Source of the DNA: Acinetobacter calcoaceticus | GTDB lineage: Bacteria > Pseudomonadota > Gammaproteobacteria > Pseudomonadales > Moraxellaceae | Assembly: GCF_016508255.1 (NCBI RefSeq) | Contig: NZ_JADVKT010000001.1 | Span: 1 to 64,000 of the forward strand | Length of the DNA stretch: 64,000 nt | Reading direction: 5' to 3' | Part shown: positions 40,438-49,462 of the stretch, one piece after another | Position numbering within the stretch: position 1 is the first letter of the stretch | How the letters are laid out: each line of letters starts with the position of its first letter | Notes under the pieces: model-generated | Database searches by the model: none | What the model was told of the DNA's origin: nothing | What the model saw: the letters and a program-made list of their open reading frames with translations, nothing else | Position numbers and translations under genes: made by a program

Positions 40438-41579
40438 TTGAATACGAACTCTTAAAAATCATCTGGTGGGTATTAGTTGGTGTACTGCTTATCGGCTTTG
40501 CTCTTACTGATGGCTTCGATATGGGCTCGATGGCACTCATGCCTTTTGTGGGTAAAACTGACAATGAACGCCGTGCTGCAATCAATACGATTGCACCGCA
40601 CTGGGATGGCAATCAAGTATGGTTTATTACCGCTGGTGGTGCATTATTTGCCGCATGGCCAATGGTATATGCTGTAGCGTTCTCTGGGATGTATTGGGCA
40701 CTGCTGTTGGTTTTATTTGCACTTTTCCTGCGACCAGTTGGCTTTGACTATCGTTCAAAACTTGAAAACACCAAATGGCGTAATTCTTGGGACTGGGGTC
40801 TATGCATTGGAGGGGCCGTGCCAGCCTTGGTATTCGGTGTAGCCTTCGGTAATTTGTTTCTAGGCTTACCTTTTGGTTTAGATAACACATTACGTTCTGA
40901 ATATACGGGTAGTTTTTTTGCTCTTCTCAACCCGTTTGCTTTAGTTTGTGGTGTTGTCAGTCTATCGATGCTTTGTGCACATGGTGGTGCATGGTTAATG
41001 TTACGTACAGACAGCACTTTAAAGCAGCGCTCTGCCAAAGCAACCCAAATCATGGCAATTATATTTTTGATTTGTTTCCTTGTTGTTGGGGCATGGCTCT
41101 ATTTTGGTCAAGTGCCCGGCTATAGCTATGCGGTTGCTATTGATCCAAATGCTGCGCTCAACCCATTAGCTAAAGAAGTGGTTACAAATAATAATCCAGG
41201 CTGGATGAACAATTACAGTACTTACCCAATTACTAAAGTTGCCCCAATTCTTGCAATATTAGGTGCAATCATTTCAGTTTTCGCGTCTTCAAAAGCAAAA
41301 GCAGGTTTAAGTTTCACTGGCACAAGTTTAATGATTGTAGGGGCAATTTTAACCGCAGGTTTTGCACTGTTTCCATTCTTGCTTCCATCTAGTATTAATC
41401 CTAATTCTAGCTTGACGATGTGGGATGCTGTGTCAAGCCATCTTACTTTAGGTGTTATGACTGTAGCTGCTGGCATTTTTGTACCACTCATTTTGATCTA
41501 TACCAGTTGGTCTTATTACAAAATGTGGGGAGTCATTACCAACAAACACATCGAGTCAAACTCGCATAGCTTGTATTAA
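40434..41579 (+). CDS. cydB: Cytochrome bd ubiquinol oxidase subunit II
   Basis: CydB is the second membrane subunit of the bd oxidase. The 381-residue product has the family start [26 protein letters not shown] and the [20 protein letters not shown] segment, with about nine helices overall. Its start overlaps the cydA stop by four bases (ATGA), a standard coupling. It is followed ten bases later by the cydX small-subunit gene. Confidence 0.96.
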   Translation: MIEYELLKIIWWVLVGVLLIGFALTDGFDMGSMALMPFVGKTDNERRAAINTIAPHWDGNQVWFITAGGALFAAWPMVYAVAFSGMYWALLLVLFALFLRPVGFDYRSKLENTKWRNSWDWGLCIGGAVPALVFGVAFGNLFLGLPFGLDNTLRSEYTGSFFALLNPFALVCGVVSLSMLCAHGGAWLMLRTDSTLKQRSAKATQIMAIIFLICFLVVGAWLYFGQVPGYSYAVAIDPNAALNPLAKEVVTNNNPGWMNNYSTYPITKVAPILAILGAIISVFASSKAKAGLSFTGTSLMIVGAILTAGFALFPFLLPSSINPNSSLTMWDAVSSHLTLGVMTVAAGIFVPLILIYTSWSYYKMWGVITNKHIESNSHSLY

Positions 41580-41589
41580 GGAGAAGCAA

Positions 41590-41691
41590 ATGTGGTATTT
41601 CGCATGGATCCTTGGCATTTTGATGGCATGTTTTGCAGGTGTACTCAGTGCGCTGTATATCGAACATCATCAAAATCTAGATGAGGAATAA
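41590..41691 (+). CDS. cydX: Cytochrome bd small subunit CydX
   Basis: This 33-residue ORF encodes MWYFAWILGILMACFAGVLS and ends with LYIEHHQNLDEE, the canonical CydX sequence: one membrane helix beginning MWYF. AAGGAGA lies upstream, overlapping the end of cydB. CydX stabilises the haem site of the bd oxidase. It is too short for ordinary ORF finding but unmistakable in position and sequence. Confidence 0.95.
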   Translation: MWYFAWILGILMACFAGVLSALYIEHHQNLDEE

Positions 41692-41694
41692 ATC

Positions 41695-41991
41695 ATGGCA
41701 AATGCAATGACAGCATCAAATTATCGAAAAGCTCAAGCATTCGCAATGGCCCTTTCTTTTCTGTTGGCATTGCCTCTTGCTGCAATCTTATTGGTGTACC
41801 CTTCGCTTATGCTAGATGCAAATGGACACTACAATCATAGCCAGCTTATGCTGGTGATGATTGGTATTTCTGGTGGCTTTATTTATGGCGTCGGATTTGT
41901 ACCAAAATTCTGGTTATGGAAGTGGTTATTTAGTCCATGGGTAGCATGGCCTCTCATGTTTTTAGGCTACTACATCTGGCTTTTAACCTAA
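41695..41991 (+). CDS. ybgE: YbgE-family cyd operon protein
   Basis: The 98-residue protein has three membrane segments (about 14-34, 50-67, 75-95) and the YbgE-type GFIYGVGFVPKFWLWKWLFSP segment. It starts three bases after the cydX stop and closes the operon before a strong terminator. The family is linked to cytochrome bd by gene order, without an established biochemical role. Confidence 0.82.
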   Translation: MANAMTASNYRKAQAFAMALSFLLALPLAAILLVYPSLMLDANGHYNHSQLMLVMIGISGGFIYGVGFVPKFWLWKWLFSPWVAWPLMFLGYYIWLLT

Positions 41992-41994
41992 ATA

Positions 41995-42020
41995 AAAAGA
42001 CCTCAAATGAGGTCTTTTTT
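41995..42020. terminator. Bidirectional terminator of cyd operon and GNAT gene
   Basis: AAAAAGACCTCA pairs with TGAGGTCTTTTT around two bases, with T runs on both strands. On the minus strand its left arm encodes the last residues (KKDLI and stop) of the GNAT protein. Confidence 0.88.
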
Positions 42021-42527
42021 CATTTCAATCAACTTAATAGGTACAATTGGCACCCCTACATCTGCTTCAAGTGGATATGGCAGTTCATTACCAGTTTTCA
42101 CATATCCACGGCGCTCATAATAAGCAATCAACTCTGAACGTACATCTAGCACATACATTACGGCATTAAGCAGATGAGGAACTTTTCTCAATGCATATTG
42201 CTCCGCATATTCCAAAACAGAGCGACCAACTCTCATATTCTGAACATGAGGATCTGTACAAAATGTTCCAATCTCAATCTGATTATTTTCAAATGTGAGC
42301 CCAATACATGCAACAATTTTAGAAGGGTGAATTTCCCCTACCAATAATGTCGAATTCGCACATTGTAGTTGTTCTTTTAATTGAAGCTCTGTAATACGTT
42401 GCCCTTTTACAAACTCAAGCTCAGTTGTCCAACTTCTGCCTTGTTGTTCGCGATAAGACTTATTAATCAAATCTACGAGTTGTGGAATATCAGAAAATTG
42501 GGCTAAACGGAAAAATAAATTACTCAT
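42003..42527 (-). CDS. GNAT-family N-acetyltransferase
   Basis: The 174-residue protein is a complete GNAT domain. It has an N-terminal FRLAQFSDIPQLVDLINKSY, a central strand VACIGLTFENNQIEIGTFCTDP, the acetyl-CoA loop VQNMRVGRSVLEYAEQYA near residue 100, and a C-terminal IAYYERRGYVKTGNELPYP. The substrate is unknown. Its 3' end is unusual because the stop codon lies within the shared terminator hairpin. Confidence 0.85.
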   Translation of the reverse strand: MSNLFFRLAQFSDIPQLVDLINKSYREQQGRSWTTELEFVKGQRITELQLKEQLQCANSTLLVGEIHPSKIVACIGLTFENNQIEIGTFCTDPHVQNMRVGRSVLEYAEQYALRKVPHLLNAVMYVLDVRSELIAYYERRGYVKTGNELPYPLEADVGVPIVPIKLIEMKKDLI

Positions 42528-42560
42528 AAAATATACTTAGGCTATTTATAAAAAATCTAA

Positions 42561-42592
42561 AAATAAAGCCGATATTAAATCGGCTTTATTTT
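42561..42592 (-). terminator. Terminator of the DUF2057 gene
   Basis: AAATAAAGCCGAT pairs with ATCGGCTTTATTT around ATTAA, giving T-rich tails on both strands. It lies just past the DUF2057 stop codon. Confidence 0.8.
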
Positions 42593-42605
42593 AAATAGCA
42601 ATTGA

Positions 42606-43274
42606 TTAATTTGATTGTCCAGCTAACCATGCCATAAATTTTTGACGTTCAGCTTTAGAAGCTTTCTGCCAAGTTTCCACCAACCGTTGATCATTTGTTT
42701 GTGCTACACCCGTTACTGGCATAGACGTCGGAGCTGGTACAGCAACTGTAGATGCGGGTTTAGCAGAAGCATAAACTGCATCAGGCTGTGACTTAGATGA
42801 TTTAGTCGTGAAATCCGCTACTTTACCCAGCAAACCAGTTGCAAACCATGGTTTTGCTTCATTGTTTGCACCAGTTTGTTTTACAATTAATTCATTATTT
42901 GCACTGTACAAAGCAACTGTTGGTTGTTCAGCATATTTTTTCGCATTTTCATAATCTTTAGGCACATCTACCATCGAAAGCTTATAAGTTTTCCCATCTT
43001 GTAATGTAGGTGTTTGAATCGTAACCACACCAGATTTAACAATGTCATGCTCACCATTTAAATGTTCAAAATATTCTTGGTAGCGCACACTTAAGCTAGT
43101 TTCACCCGCATCGACTTTATAATTATTTTTAGATGAACGAAATAACCCAGAATTGACTTCTTGACCATTCACAGCAAGGATTACAATTTCCTCTGGCGCT
43201 GTAATTGTAACTGCTGAAAATACTGAACCGCTGAGTAATAAACCAATTGCAGCAACACTTAATCTTAAAGTCAT
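42606..43274 (-). CDS. DUF2057 (YccT-like) periplasmic protein
   Basis: The 222-residue protein has a cleavable signal peptide (MTLRLSVAAIGLLLSGSVFS) and a DUF2057 core with EEIVILAVNGQEVNSGLF, VDAGETSLSVRYQEYF and GKTYKLSMVDVPKDYENA. A divergent spacer and a C-terminal QRLVETWQKASKAERQKFMAWL helix follow. The family is exported and of unknown function; enterobacterial YccT has been tied to curli. It is a single gene with its own terminator. Confidence 0.85.
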   Translation of the reverse strand: MTLRLSVAAIGLLLSGSVFSAVTITAPEEIVILAVNGQEVNSGLFRSSKNNYKVDAGETSLSVRYQEYFEHLNGEHDIVKSGVVTIQTPTLQDGKTYKLSMVDVPKDYENAKKYAEQPTVALYSANNELIVKQTGANNEAKPWFATGLLGKVADFTTKSSKSQPDAVYASAKPASTVAVPAPTSMPVTGVAQTNDQRLVETWQKASKAERQKFMAWLAGQSN

Positions 43275-43450
43275 CTGTCTCTTTCTCTATATTTGATAAG
43301 CTATGAAACCATGAGCAATATGCAATATGATTGTGACTATTTTATGACAGTGCAGTGATCCGCTAATTCTCTAATTTATTATTTTTAAATATATTATTGA
43401 ATTTAATCAGTATCTGTTTTATTTAGTCCTTTCATTAATTCTCAAAACAT

Positions 43451-43484
43451 AAAAAAAGAGTACCTCAATAGGTACTCTTTTTTA
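43451..43484 (-). terminator. Terminator of the nitroreductase gene
   Basis: AAAAAAAGAGTACC pairs with GGTACTCTTTTTT around TCAATA, just past the nitroreductase stop. Confidence 0.88.
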
Positions 43485-43491
43485 ATTTCAA

Positions 43492-44088
43492 TTAATTGAA
43501 AGTTTTGAAACGATCAGCATCATTAATGAATGCTTTTTCGCCTGCTGGAGCTTCAACTGAACCAAATACTAATTGAGCACGTAATTTCCAGTTTGCTGGT
43601 ACATCAAATGCTTGTGCAGCATCAGCATCAACAATTGGGTTATAGTGCTGTAAAGAAGCGCCTAAGCCTAGTTCTGAAAGTGCTGTCCAAGTCGCAAACT
43701 GAGCAATTGCAGTTGAATGCTCAGACCAAACTGGGAAGTTATCTGCATATAATTCAAATTGCTCTTGCAAGCTTTTAATAACAGCTTGATCTTCATAAAA
43801 TAATACAGTACCGACACCTGCAATAAAGCTGTCAATTTTTGCATTTGTACCCGCAAAAGAATCTGCAGGAACAATTTTACGTAATGCTTCACGAACTAAA
43901 TTCCAAAATTTAGCATGTGATTCACCATAAAGGGTTACTACACGTGAAGATTGTGAGTTGAATGATGATGGACTATGTTTAACCGCCTCACGAATTGTTT
44001 CTTCAATTTTAGTGCGATCTAATGCAACATTTTTACCAATTGCATAAATAGTACGACGGTTTTTAATTTTATCTAAGAAAGTAGACAT
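43492..44088 (-). CDS. Nitroreductase-family oxidoreductase
   Basis: The 198-residue protein belongs to the FMN-dependent nitroreductase fold, in the subgroup with RRTIYAIGKNVALDRTKIEE near the N-terminus, the HSPSSFNSQSSRVV FMN motif near residue 38, a middle FYEDQAVIKSLQEQF and a C-terminal SELGLGASLQHYNPIVD. These proteins reduce nitro or quinone compounds with NAD(P)H; the physiological substrate is unknown. It stands alone. Confidence 0.88.
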   Translation of the reverse strand: MSTFLDKIKNRRTIYAIGKNVALDRTKIEETIREAVKHSPSSFNSQSSRVVTLYGESHAKFWNLVREALRKIVPADSFAGTNAKIDSFIAGVGTVLFYEDQAVIKSLQEQFELYADNFPVWSEHSTAIAQFATWTALSELGLGASLQHYNPIVDADAAQAFDVPANWKLRAQLVFGSVEAPAGEKAFINDADRFKTFN

Positions 44089-44229
44089 TTTGTTATTTCC
44101 TACCTATTTGATTGACCATGGGCCGTTGTTTGGGAATGAATACAGTGTATTAAAGTCATTTTTCATAATCAGCATTAAAAATATGACAGTTCGTTTTATT
44201 TTCGCAACAATAAAAGAAGATATAAATAT

Positions 44230-44262
44230 AAAAAAGCTCCACAATTTAGTGAAGCTTTTTTA
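44230..44262 (-). terminator. Terminator of ftsY
   Basis: On the minus strand AAAAAGCTTCAC and GTGGAGCTTTTT pair (one T-G) around five bases, ending in a T run. It lies about 15 bp past the ftsY stop. Confidence 0.8.
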
Positions 44263-44276
44263 TTGCTGAGAACTAA

Positions 44277-45389
44277 TTATTTATCAGTTTCAAACAATGC
44301 AGCAACAAATGATTTAGCCGAGAATGGTCTTAAATCATCAATTTTTTCACCAACACCAATAAAACGAATTGGCACATGGGTACGACTTGCAATATTAAAG
44401 AGTACGCCGCCTTTAGCAGTTCCATCCAACTTAGTAATTGTAATACCAGTTAAACCAACAGCTTGGTCAAACTCTTGCACTTGGTTAATCGCGTTTTGAC
44501 CTGTACCTGCATCTACTACTAACATAATTTCATGAGGTGCAGTTGCATCAATTTTTTGCATAACGCGTTTAACTTTTTTAAGTTCTTCCATCAGGTTGCT
44601 TTTATTATGTAAACGACCTGCTGTATCTGCGATTAATACATCAATTCCCTTAGCACGAGCACTCTCAAAGGCATCAAAAATAACAGAGGCACTATCGGCT
44701 CCGTGACCTTGTGCTACAACAGAGATATCGTTACGTTCACCCCAAATCTGTAACTGTTCTGTTGCTGCCGCACGGAATGTATCCCCAGCAGCTAACATCA
44801 CTTTTTTACCTTCACCTTGCAAACGCTTCGCTAATTTACCAATAGTTGTTGTTTTACCAACGCCATTTACACCAACCATCAAAATGACAAAAGGCGACTT
44901 GTTAGGGTCAATGTGTAAAGGCTTAACACGTGGAGCCAACAAAGCGACCAACTCTTCTTGTAACGCTTTATAAAGAGAGTGGGAATAGATCAAGTCACCA
45001 CGAGCTGTACGCTCTGTCAAATTGGTAATGATCGTTTTAGTTGCCTCAACACCAATGTCTGCAACTAATAATTGCTCTTCGACTTCTTCCAGTAACTCAT
45101 CGTCAATTTCCTTTCCACCGATCAAGATATTGACCATACCATCAGCGAAATTACGACGAGTTTTAGTTAAACCCTCTTTCATCCGGCCAAAAAAACCAGA
45201 TTTTGGTTGTTCAACCGCTGTATCTGTAGAAGCTACCTCAACCTTGGCTACTTCAATATTTTCTTGTGATTTAACAGGAGATTCAACGATGGGAACATCG
45301 ATAGCAGGTAAATTAGGTAATGTGACATCGTCATCACCGATCTCAGCATCTATCAAGAATTTATTTTGCAGATTCGATTGTTGCTCCAT
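44277..45389 (-). CDS. ftsY: Signal recognition particle receptor FtsY
   Basis: FtsY is the membrane-associated GTPase receptor for SRP. The 370-residue product has an acidic N-terminal A domain (1-65), an N domain helical bundle from GFFGRMKEGLTKTRRNF, and a G domain with GVNGVGKTTTIGKLAKRL, DTFRAAATEQL, DTAGRLHNKSNLMEEL, TKLDGTAKGGVLF and the final GVGEKIDDLRPF. The A domain is shorter than in E. coli. No rpoH or ftsEX gene is adjacent on its upstream side within this window. Confidence 0.96.
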   Translation of the reverse strand: MEQQSNLQNKFLIDAEIGDDDVTLPNLPAIDVPIVESPVKSQENIEVAKVEVASTDTAVEQPKSGFFGRMKEGLTKTRRNFADGMVNILIGGKEIDDELLEEVEEQLLVADIGVEATKTIITNLTERTARGDLIYSHSLYKALQEELVALLAPRVKPLHIDPNKSPFVILMVGVNGVGKTTTIGKLAKRLQGEGKKVMLAAGDTFRAAATEQLQIWGERNDISVVAQGHGADSASVIFDAFESARAKGIDVLIADTAGRLHNKSNLMEELKKVKRVMQKIDATAPHEIMLVVDAGTGQNAINQVQEFDQAVGLTGITITKLDGTAKGGVLFNIASRTHVPIRFIGVGEKIDDLRPFSAKSFVAALFETDK

Positions 45390-45509
45390 GCGGATTCCTT
45401 GAAAAGCAGCGTGTTTAAAAAGATAAAGTTTAGCATAAATTCAAAATTTTGCCTGCCACAATAGTGCTCAAAAAGCTTTGGAAACCAAGATTTAGTCTGA
45501 TTCACTCAT

Positions 45510-45836
45510 TTACTGAGTATCTTCCTGAGCGAGTGCTGGATATTGCTTAATATGAGCATCTTCAAATTGGTAAGCATGCATTAACTTTAAATACTCTGCC
45601 CGATGAATTTCTGACTGAGCTATAAGCAACTCAGCCATATCTTGAGTTCTTGGATAAGTCGCCTGATGAGAAAGTTGTTTAATTCTTTGATATTGATCCG
45701 GACTAATCGGCCGAAGTAATGCTAAATATGCCAGCACAAAAATACAGCTAATGACAATAACCACAAATAGGTTAAAACATTGATCAATTTTTAACTCAGA
45801 CTTTAATTTAAGAAAATTTTGTTTGAATATGAGCAT
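45510..45836 (-). CDS. Small membrane protein of unknown function
   Basis: The 108-residue protein has one strong membrane segment (about 23-41: LFVVIVISCIFVLAYLALL) after a basic N-terminus, followed by a helical, Gln/His-rich domain with LSHQATYPRTQDMAELLIAQ. I do not recognise the family. It lies between ftsY and another single-helix protein gene on the same strand, about 100 bp apart. Confidence 0.6.
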   Translation of the reverse strand: MLIFKQNFLKLKSELKIDQCFNLFVVIVISCIFVLAYLALLRPISPDQYQRIKQLSHQATYPRTQDMAELLIAQSEIHRAEYLKLMHAYQFEDAHIKQYPALAQEDTQ

Positions 45837-45934
45837 GACCTACCTCGAATTAGTGTAGTGTAGGGTTCAATGCTCATAAGCACAAGATCAAACATCCAGT
45901 AAAGTTGATAAACATACCTTACTGGATAGTATGC

Positions 45935-46294
45935 TTAACTTATTAGTGAACGAATGACAGAAAAGTATAAAATTGCTGCAATAATCACCAGGACTAAAAA
46001 CATCGCAAAAATACTTAATCCTTCTTCTGCATCTGCTGGATGTAATTCATCTTCGTCGGCAATTTTTCGAAGCTCCCCATCATAAACTTGATAAAACCAG
46101 TTTTTTTGGGTGGGTTCCAAATGTCCAGCAAAATCAAATACCCTTTTACGCTGTGCAAGACAATAATCCCCTAAATGGATTTCCTGATGAAAGATAGCTT
46201 CATCTAATAATTTACGGTGATAATGGGCCAGTTCTATGATTTGTTCCTCTTTAGGCGGAGTATCAAAAACAAAGCCGTCGATTGTATTTGTCAT
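45935..46294 (-). CDS. Tail-anchored membrane protein of unknown function
   Basis: The 119-residue protein is soluble and acidic for about 90 residues (EEQIIELAHYHRKLLDEA, then DEDELHPADAEEG). It ends in one hydrophobic helix, LSIFAMFLVLVIIAAILYF, with three or four polar residues after it, so it is probably C-terminally anchored. AAGGAGA precedes the ATG by about seven bases. No family is recognised. Confidence 0.65.
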   Translation of the reverse strand: MTNTIDGFVFDTPPKEEQIIELAHYHRKLLDEAIFHQEIHLGDYCLAQRKRVFDFAGHLEPTQKNWFYQVYDGELRKIADEDELHPADAEEGLSIFAMFLVLVIIAAILYFSVIRSLIS

Positions 46295-46402
46295 ATTTTA
46301 TTCTCCTTGTCTTTTATTCTCATATTGATTTTAATCAAAATTATTTGTGAATAATGTTTAATCATGTATCCTAATAGTGAACTAAGTGATATATACTAAT
46401 AG

Positions 46403-46431
46403 TTGACAAATCCATCAATTTGTAATATTAG
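46403..46431 (+). promoter_or_regulatory. Promoter of the Sel1-like gene
   Basis: A perfect TTGACA at 46403-46408 and TATTAG at 46426-46431 are spaced by 17 bp, leaving a leader of about 70 bases before the ATG at 46511. Confidence 0.6.
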
Positions 46432-46510
46432 TTTAATAATTCTAAGTTAAATTAATTTAAAGGCAGTGGCCTTTAGAAAAAGTAATCATAATTACAATAA
46501 GGAGTTTTAT

Positions 46511-46744
46511 ATGATTCAACGTATCTCTCATCATGATTTAGAACATGTATACGCAACTGCTGTAAACACAATTCATTCTCAAATGAATTTTCAAGATGCA
46601 GTTACACAGTTAGAAGAAGTTGCTCGCGCTGGGCACGGTAAAGCCGCTCTATTCTTAGCAGAATTGTATTATCAAGGTTTCCGTGTTGAACGTGATTCAC
46701 TTAAAGCACAATATTGGCAAAAGTTAGCCACAATGCAAGCATAA
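46511..46744 (+). CDS. Small Sel1/TPR-like protein
   Basis: The 77-residue protein has an N-terminal helix and a single Sel1-like repeat, GHGKAALFLAELYYQGFRVE with a following RDSLKAQYWQKLA. It has no signal peptide. AAGGAG lies eight bases before the ATG at 46511, ruling out the longer frame that opens at 46466. A lone Sel1 unit suggests a protein-binding adaptor; nothing more can be said. Confidence 0.75.
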   Translation: MIQRISHHDLEHVYATAVNTIHSQMNFQDAVTQLEEVARAGHGKAALFLAELYYQGFRVERDSLKAQYWQKLATMQA

Positions 46745-46746
46745 AG

Positions 46747-46773
46747 AAACGTCACTTAGGTGGCGTTTTTTTT
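46747..46773 (+). terminator. Terminator of the Sel1-like gene
   Basis: AACGTCAC pairs with GTGGCGTT (one T-G) around TTAG and is followed by eight T residues. Confidence 0.82.
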
Positions 46774-47023
46774 ATACCCATAAAAACCCGAAAGTTATCA
46801 ATTTATCTACAGTCTTACTTCTCCAATTCAGTCATGACCCAAGTGGCTTTTAAAAGCAATTTGTTAGTCTTGTATTCCACTAAAGCTTTAATCACTTTGA
46901 CTTGCTCAAGTCGTGTTTTTCTTAGCTGGGAATATTTGTTTACGATTTGATACCTGTTTAAACTGAAATGTCATCTAATTTTTCTATAATAAGTAAGACA
47001 AGTTAAGAACCATTAAATTGACA

Positions 47024-47398
47024 ATGAATAGTTTAAGCAATCTACAACCGGTTTCAAAAGACTTGATGATTCAGATTTATATTTTAAGAACCATGATGTA
47101 TTGCGGAGTTCTTTGGGGACTATTTCATGAAGGTTGGGCAATTAAATCAGATCAGGAAGGCTTTATTTTTCCATTCTGGCTCAATGGCTTGCAAGCTCAC
47201 CGCTACGCAAAAGAACATTGGCCCCATTACAAACCGAGAAGAATTACCCCCAAAGATTTTCACGAATCGTTATTACCAACATTAACCCGACTCAACGTTA
47301 CACCTGCTTTATTTAATTCTTCTCATAGGAAGTTGAAATTATCTACTCAGCAAATGCATCATTTCTTTTTTAAACATCCACACTGGCAAAGAGCCTAA
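47024..47398 (+). CDS. DUF2750-like protein
   Basis: The 124-residue soluble protein has the DUF2750 pattern: VLWGLFHEGWAIKSDQEGFI near residue 28, PFWLNGLQAHRYAKEHWPHY and a central ITPKDFHESLLPTLTRLN. The end is basic and His/Phe-rich (HHFFFKHPHW). The function is unknown. The ATG at 47024 is preferred over a TTG two codons upstream; neither has a strong ribosome binding site. Confidence 0.65.
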   Translation: MNSLSNLQPVSKDLMIQIYILRTMMYCGVLWGLFHEGWAIKSDQEGFIFPFWLNGLQAHRYAKEHWPHYKPRRITPKDFHESLLPTLTRLNVTPALFNSSHRKLKLSTQQMHHFFFKHPHWQRA

Positions 47399-47542
47399 AG
47401 TTTTCTTTAGGTTCTTAACCGCTATTAGAATGCTTTTTGAACGCTTGAGTGTAAAACTTGTATTTGAATGACTATCAAGTCTTTGCATTTTTATAAAATC
47501 AAGCTAATTTAAAACAAAATGATAAAACACGGGACAGAAGAA

Positions 47543-47974
47543 ATGACAATCGTTGCACAAGTAATCAAAAACAAATCAGAGCAAGATATTTTTACAATTT
47601 CTCCGGAAGCCACTGTCCTTGAAGCAATTAAGATCATGGCTGATAAAGGAATTGGTGCATTAGTTGTAGCCGAAGGTGAAAAAGTTGTCGGAATTTTATC
47701 TGAACGTGACTACACGCGAAAAGTGACACTTATGGAGCGTTCTTCATATAGCACTACAGTCGCTGAAATTATGACATCTAAAGTACTTACTGTAAGCCTA
47801 AACAATACAGTTGAAGAGTGTTTACAGCTAATGACAGATCGCCATTTACGTCATTTACCTGTATTAGACAATGAAAAATTAGTTGGCTTTATCTCTATTG
47901 GTGACTTGGTAAAAGCAGCAATGGAAGATCAGAAAAACTTAATTGAACAGTTAAAACAGTATATCTCTGGTTAA
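47543..47974 (+). CDS. CBS-domain-pair protein
   Basis: The 143-residue protein consists of two CBS domains: ISPEATVLEAIKIMADKGIG with VVGILSERDYTRKV, and VSLNNTVEECLQLMTDRHLR with LVGFISIGDLVKAAME. Stand-alone CBS pairs bind adenine nucleotides and act as energy or redox sensors on partner proteins; no partner is apparent here. An in-frame ATG eight codons upstream (47519) is an alternative start. Confidence 0.9.
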   Translation: MTIVAQVIKNKSEQDIFTISPEATVLEAIKIMADKGIGALVVAEGEKVVGILSERDYTRKVTLMERSSYSTTVAEIMTSKVLTVSLNNTVEECLQLMTDRHLRHLPVLDNEKLVGFISIGDLVKAAMEDQKNLIEQLKQYISG

Positions 47975-47985
47975 TGATTTGAAAT

Positions 47986-48016
47986 AAAAAATGGGCATAT
48001 AAATGCCCATTTTTTA
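47986..48016. terminator. Bidirectional terminator
   Basis: AAAAATGGGCAT pairs with ATGCCCATTTTT around four bases, with T runs on both strands, between the convergent CBS gene and argD. Confidence 0.88.
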
Positions 48017-48026
48017 ATACTAAAAT

Positions 48027-49235
48027 TTAAAGATAGCTATTAATCAAAGCAACTAAACGCTCTAACAAATCATCAGCCTGTGCTTGAGTCATATTAATAG
48101 GTGGTAATAGGCGAACTACCGAACCTGCTGTAACGTTAATAATAAGCTTATGTTGATCCCGAGCAATGGCAACGAGTTCAGCACAATCTTTAGGCAATTG
48201 AATACCAATCATCATGCCAAAACCACGCACTTGAACATTCTTTTCCGTTAACTGTGCACGAAGTTGATCAACAATATAGCGTCCTACTACTGCCGCATTT
48301 TCTACAGCATTCTCTTTTTGAATTGTATCAATTACTGTATAAACCACACGCGAACCCAATACAGTACCGCCATAGGTAGAACCATGACTACCAGGCCCCA
48401 ATAGACCAACAGCCTTACCTTGTGTCATTACTGCCCCGACTGGAAAGCCATTTCCAAGTCCTTTCGCAGTCGTCAGGACATCAGGCACAATATTGGTATG
48501 TTGATAAGCAAAATATTTACCAGTACGTCCATTACCTGTTTGAATTTCATCTAGCATCATTAGCCAGTTATGCTGATTACAAATATGACGGACTTCTTCA
48601 AGATAGCTAAAGCCCTGAGGCGCAGTATTAATACCACCCTCGCCTTGAATTGGTTCAATCAAAATTGCAACAATATCTGGATGCTGTAATGCAGCTTCCT
48701 GAATTGCATCCACATCACCAAATGGTACACGGATAAAATCATTCACCAAGGGAGCAAATCCATCTTGTACTTTTTTATTACCAGTTGCTGAAAGTGTTGC
48801 CAAAGTACGGCCATGAAATGATTGTTCCGCCACAATAATCTTCGGCAAACGTACACCTTGTTGGGTACCAAATTTACGAGCAATCTTAATCGCACCTTCA
48901 TTTGACTCAGCGCCACTGTTTGAAAAGAAGATTTCTTCCATGCCAGAAACCTCGGCAAGCTTCTGAGCAGCCGCAGTTTGCCAAGGAATTTCAAATAAAT
49001 TACTTGTGTGCACAAGTGTTGCAGCTTGTTCAGCAATTGCTTCTGCAATAACTGGATGCGCATGCCCCAAACCACATACAGCAATACCAGTTAAGGCATC
49101 TAGATATTCTGTACCATCTTCAGTATATAGATATGCCCCTCGGCCTCGTACAAAACTGATCGCTTGGCGACCATAGGTAGCCATTAAGTGTGATGGTTGA
49201 TCAGGTTGTATTGGAGCTAGGGTAATATCAGTCAT
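48027..49235 (-). CDS. argD: Acetylornithine aminotransferase
   Basis: ArgD transaminates N-acetylglutamate semialdehyde in arginine synthesis and often acts on succinyldiaminopimelate too. The 402-residue class III aminotransferase has the start LMATYGRQAISFVRGRGAYL, GLGHAHPVI, the NSGAESNEGAIKIARKF PLP-phosphate region, MLDEIQTGNGRTGKYFAYQ and the PLP lysine in TTAKGLGNGFPVGA. No ast operon genes flank it, so the biosynthetic role is favoured. It is divergent from grxD. Confidence 0.9.
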   Translation of the reverse strand: MTDITLAPIQPDQPSHLMATYGRQAISFVRGRGAYLYTEDGTEYLDALTGIAVCGLGHAHPVIAEAIAEQAATLVHTSNLFEIPWQTAAAQKLAEVSGMEEIFFSNSGAESNEGAIKIARKFGTQQGVRLPKIIVAEQSFHGRTLATLSATGNKKVQDGFAPLVNDFIRVPFGDVDAIQEAALQHPDIVAILIEPIQGEGGINTAPQGFSYLEEVRHICNQHNWLMMLDEIQTGNGRTGKYFAYQHTNIVPDVLTTAKGLGNGFPVGAVMTQGKAVGLLGPGSHGSTYGGTVLGSRVVYTVIDTIQKENAVENAAVVGRYIVDQLRAQLTEKNVQVRGFGMMIGIQLPKDCAELVAIARDQHKLIINVTAGSVVRLLPPINMTQAQADDLLERLVALINSYL

Positions 49236-49462
49236 AACGAACTCTGTCTGTATGAGGTTTTAAGAAGGGTTTATATAAGCAAAAACTGGCTCTAATGAAA
49301 AGTCTCATCAATCATTTATCTAAAATTTCGTCCGCTTTTCGCTATCGCTTCGGTTTATACAATAAAATATTGAATATTCAATGCAACTTTAAGTAATCAG
49401 GTGGTTTGCAAAGCAACATGAACACCCCCTATAATGCTGCTAGATTAGTTGAGGATCTATTT

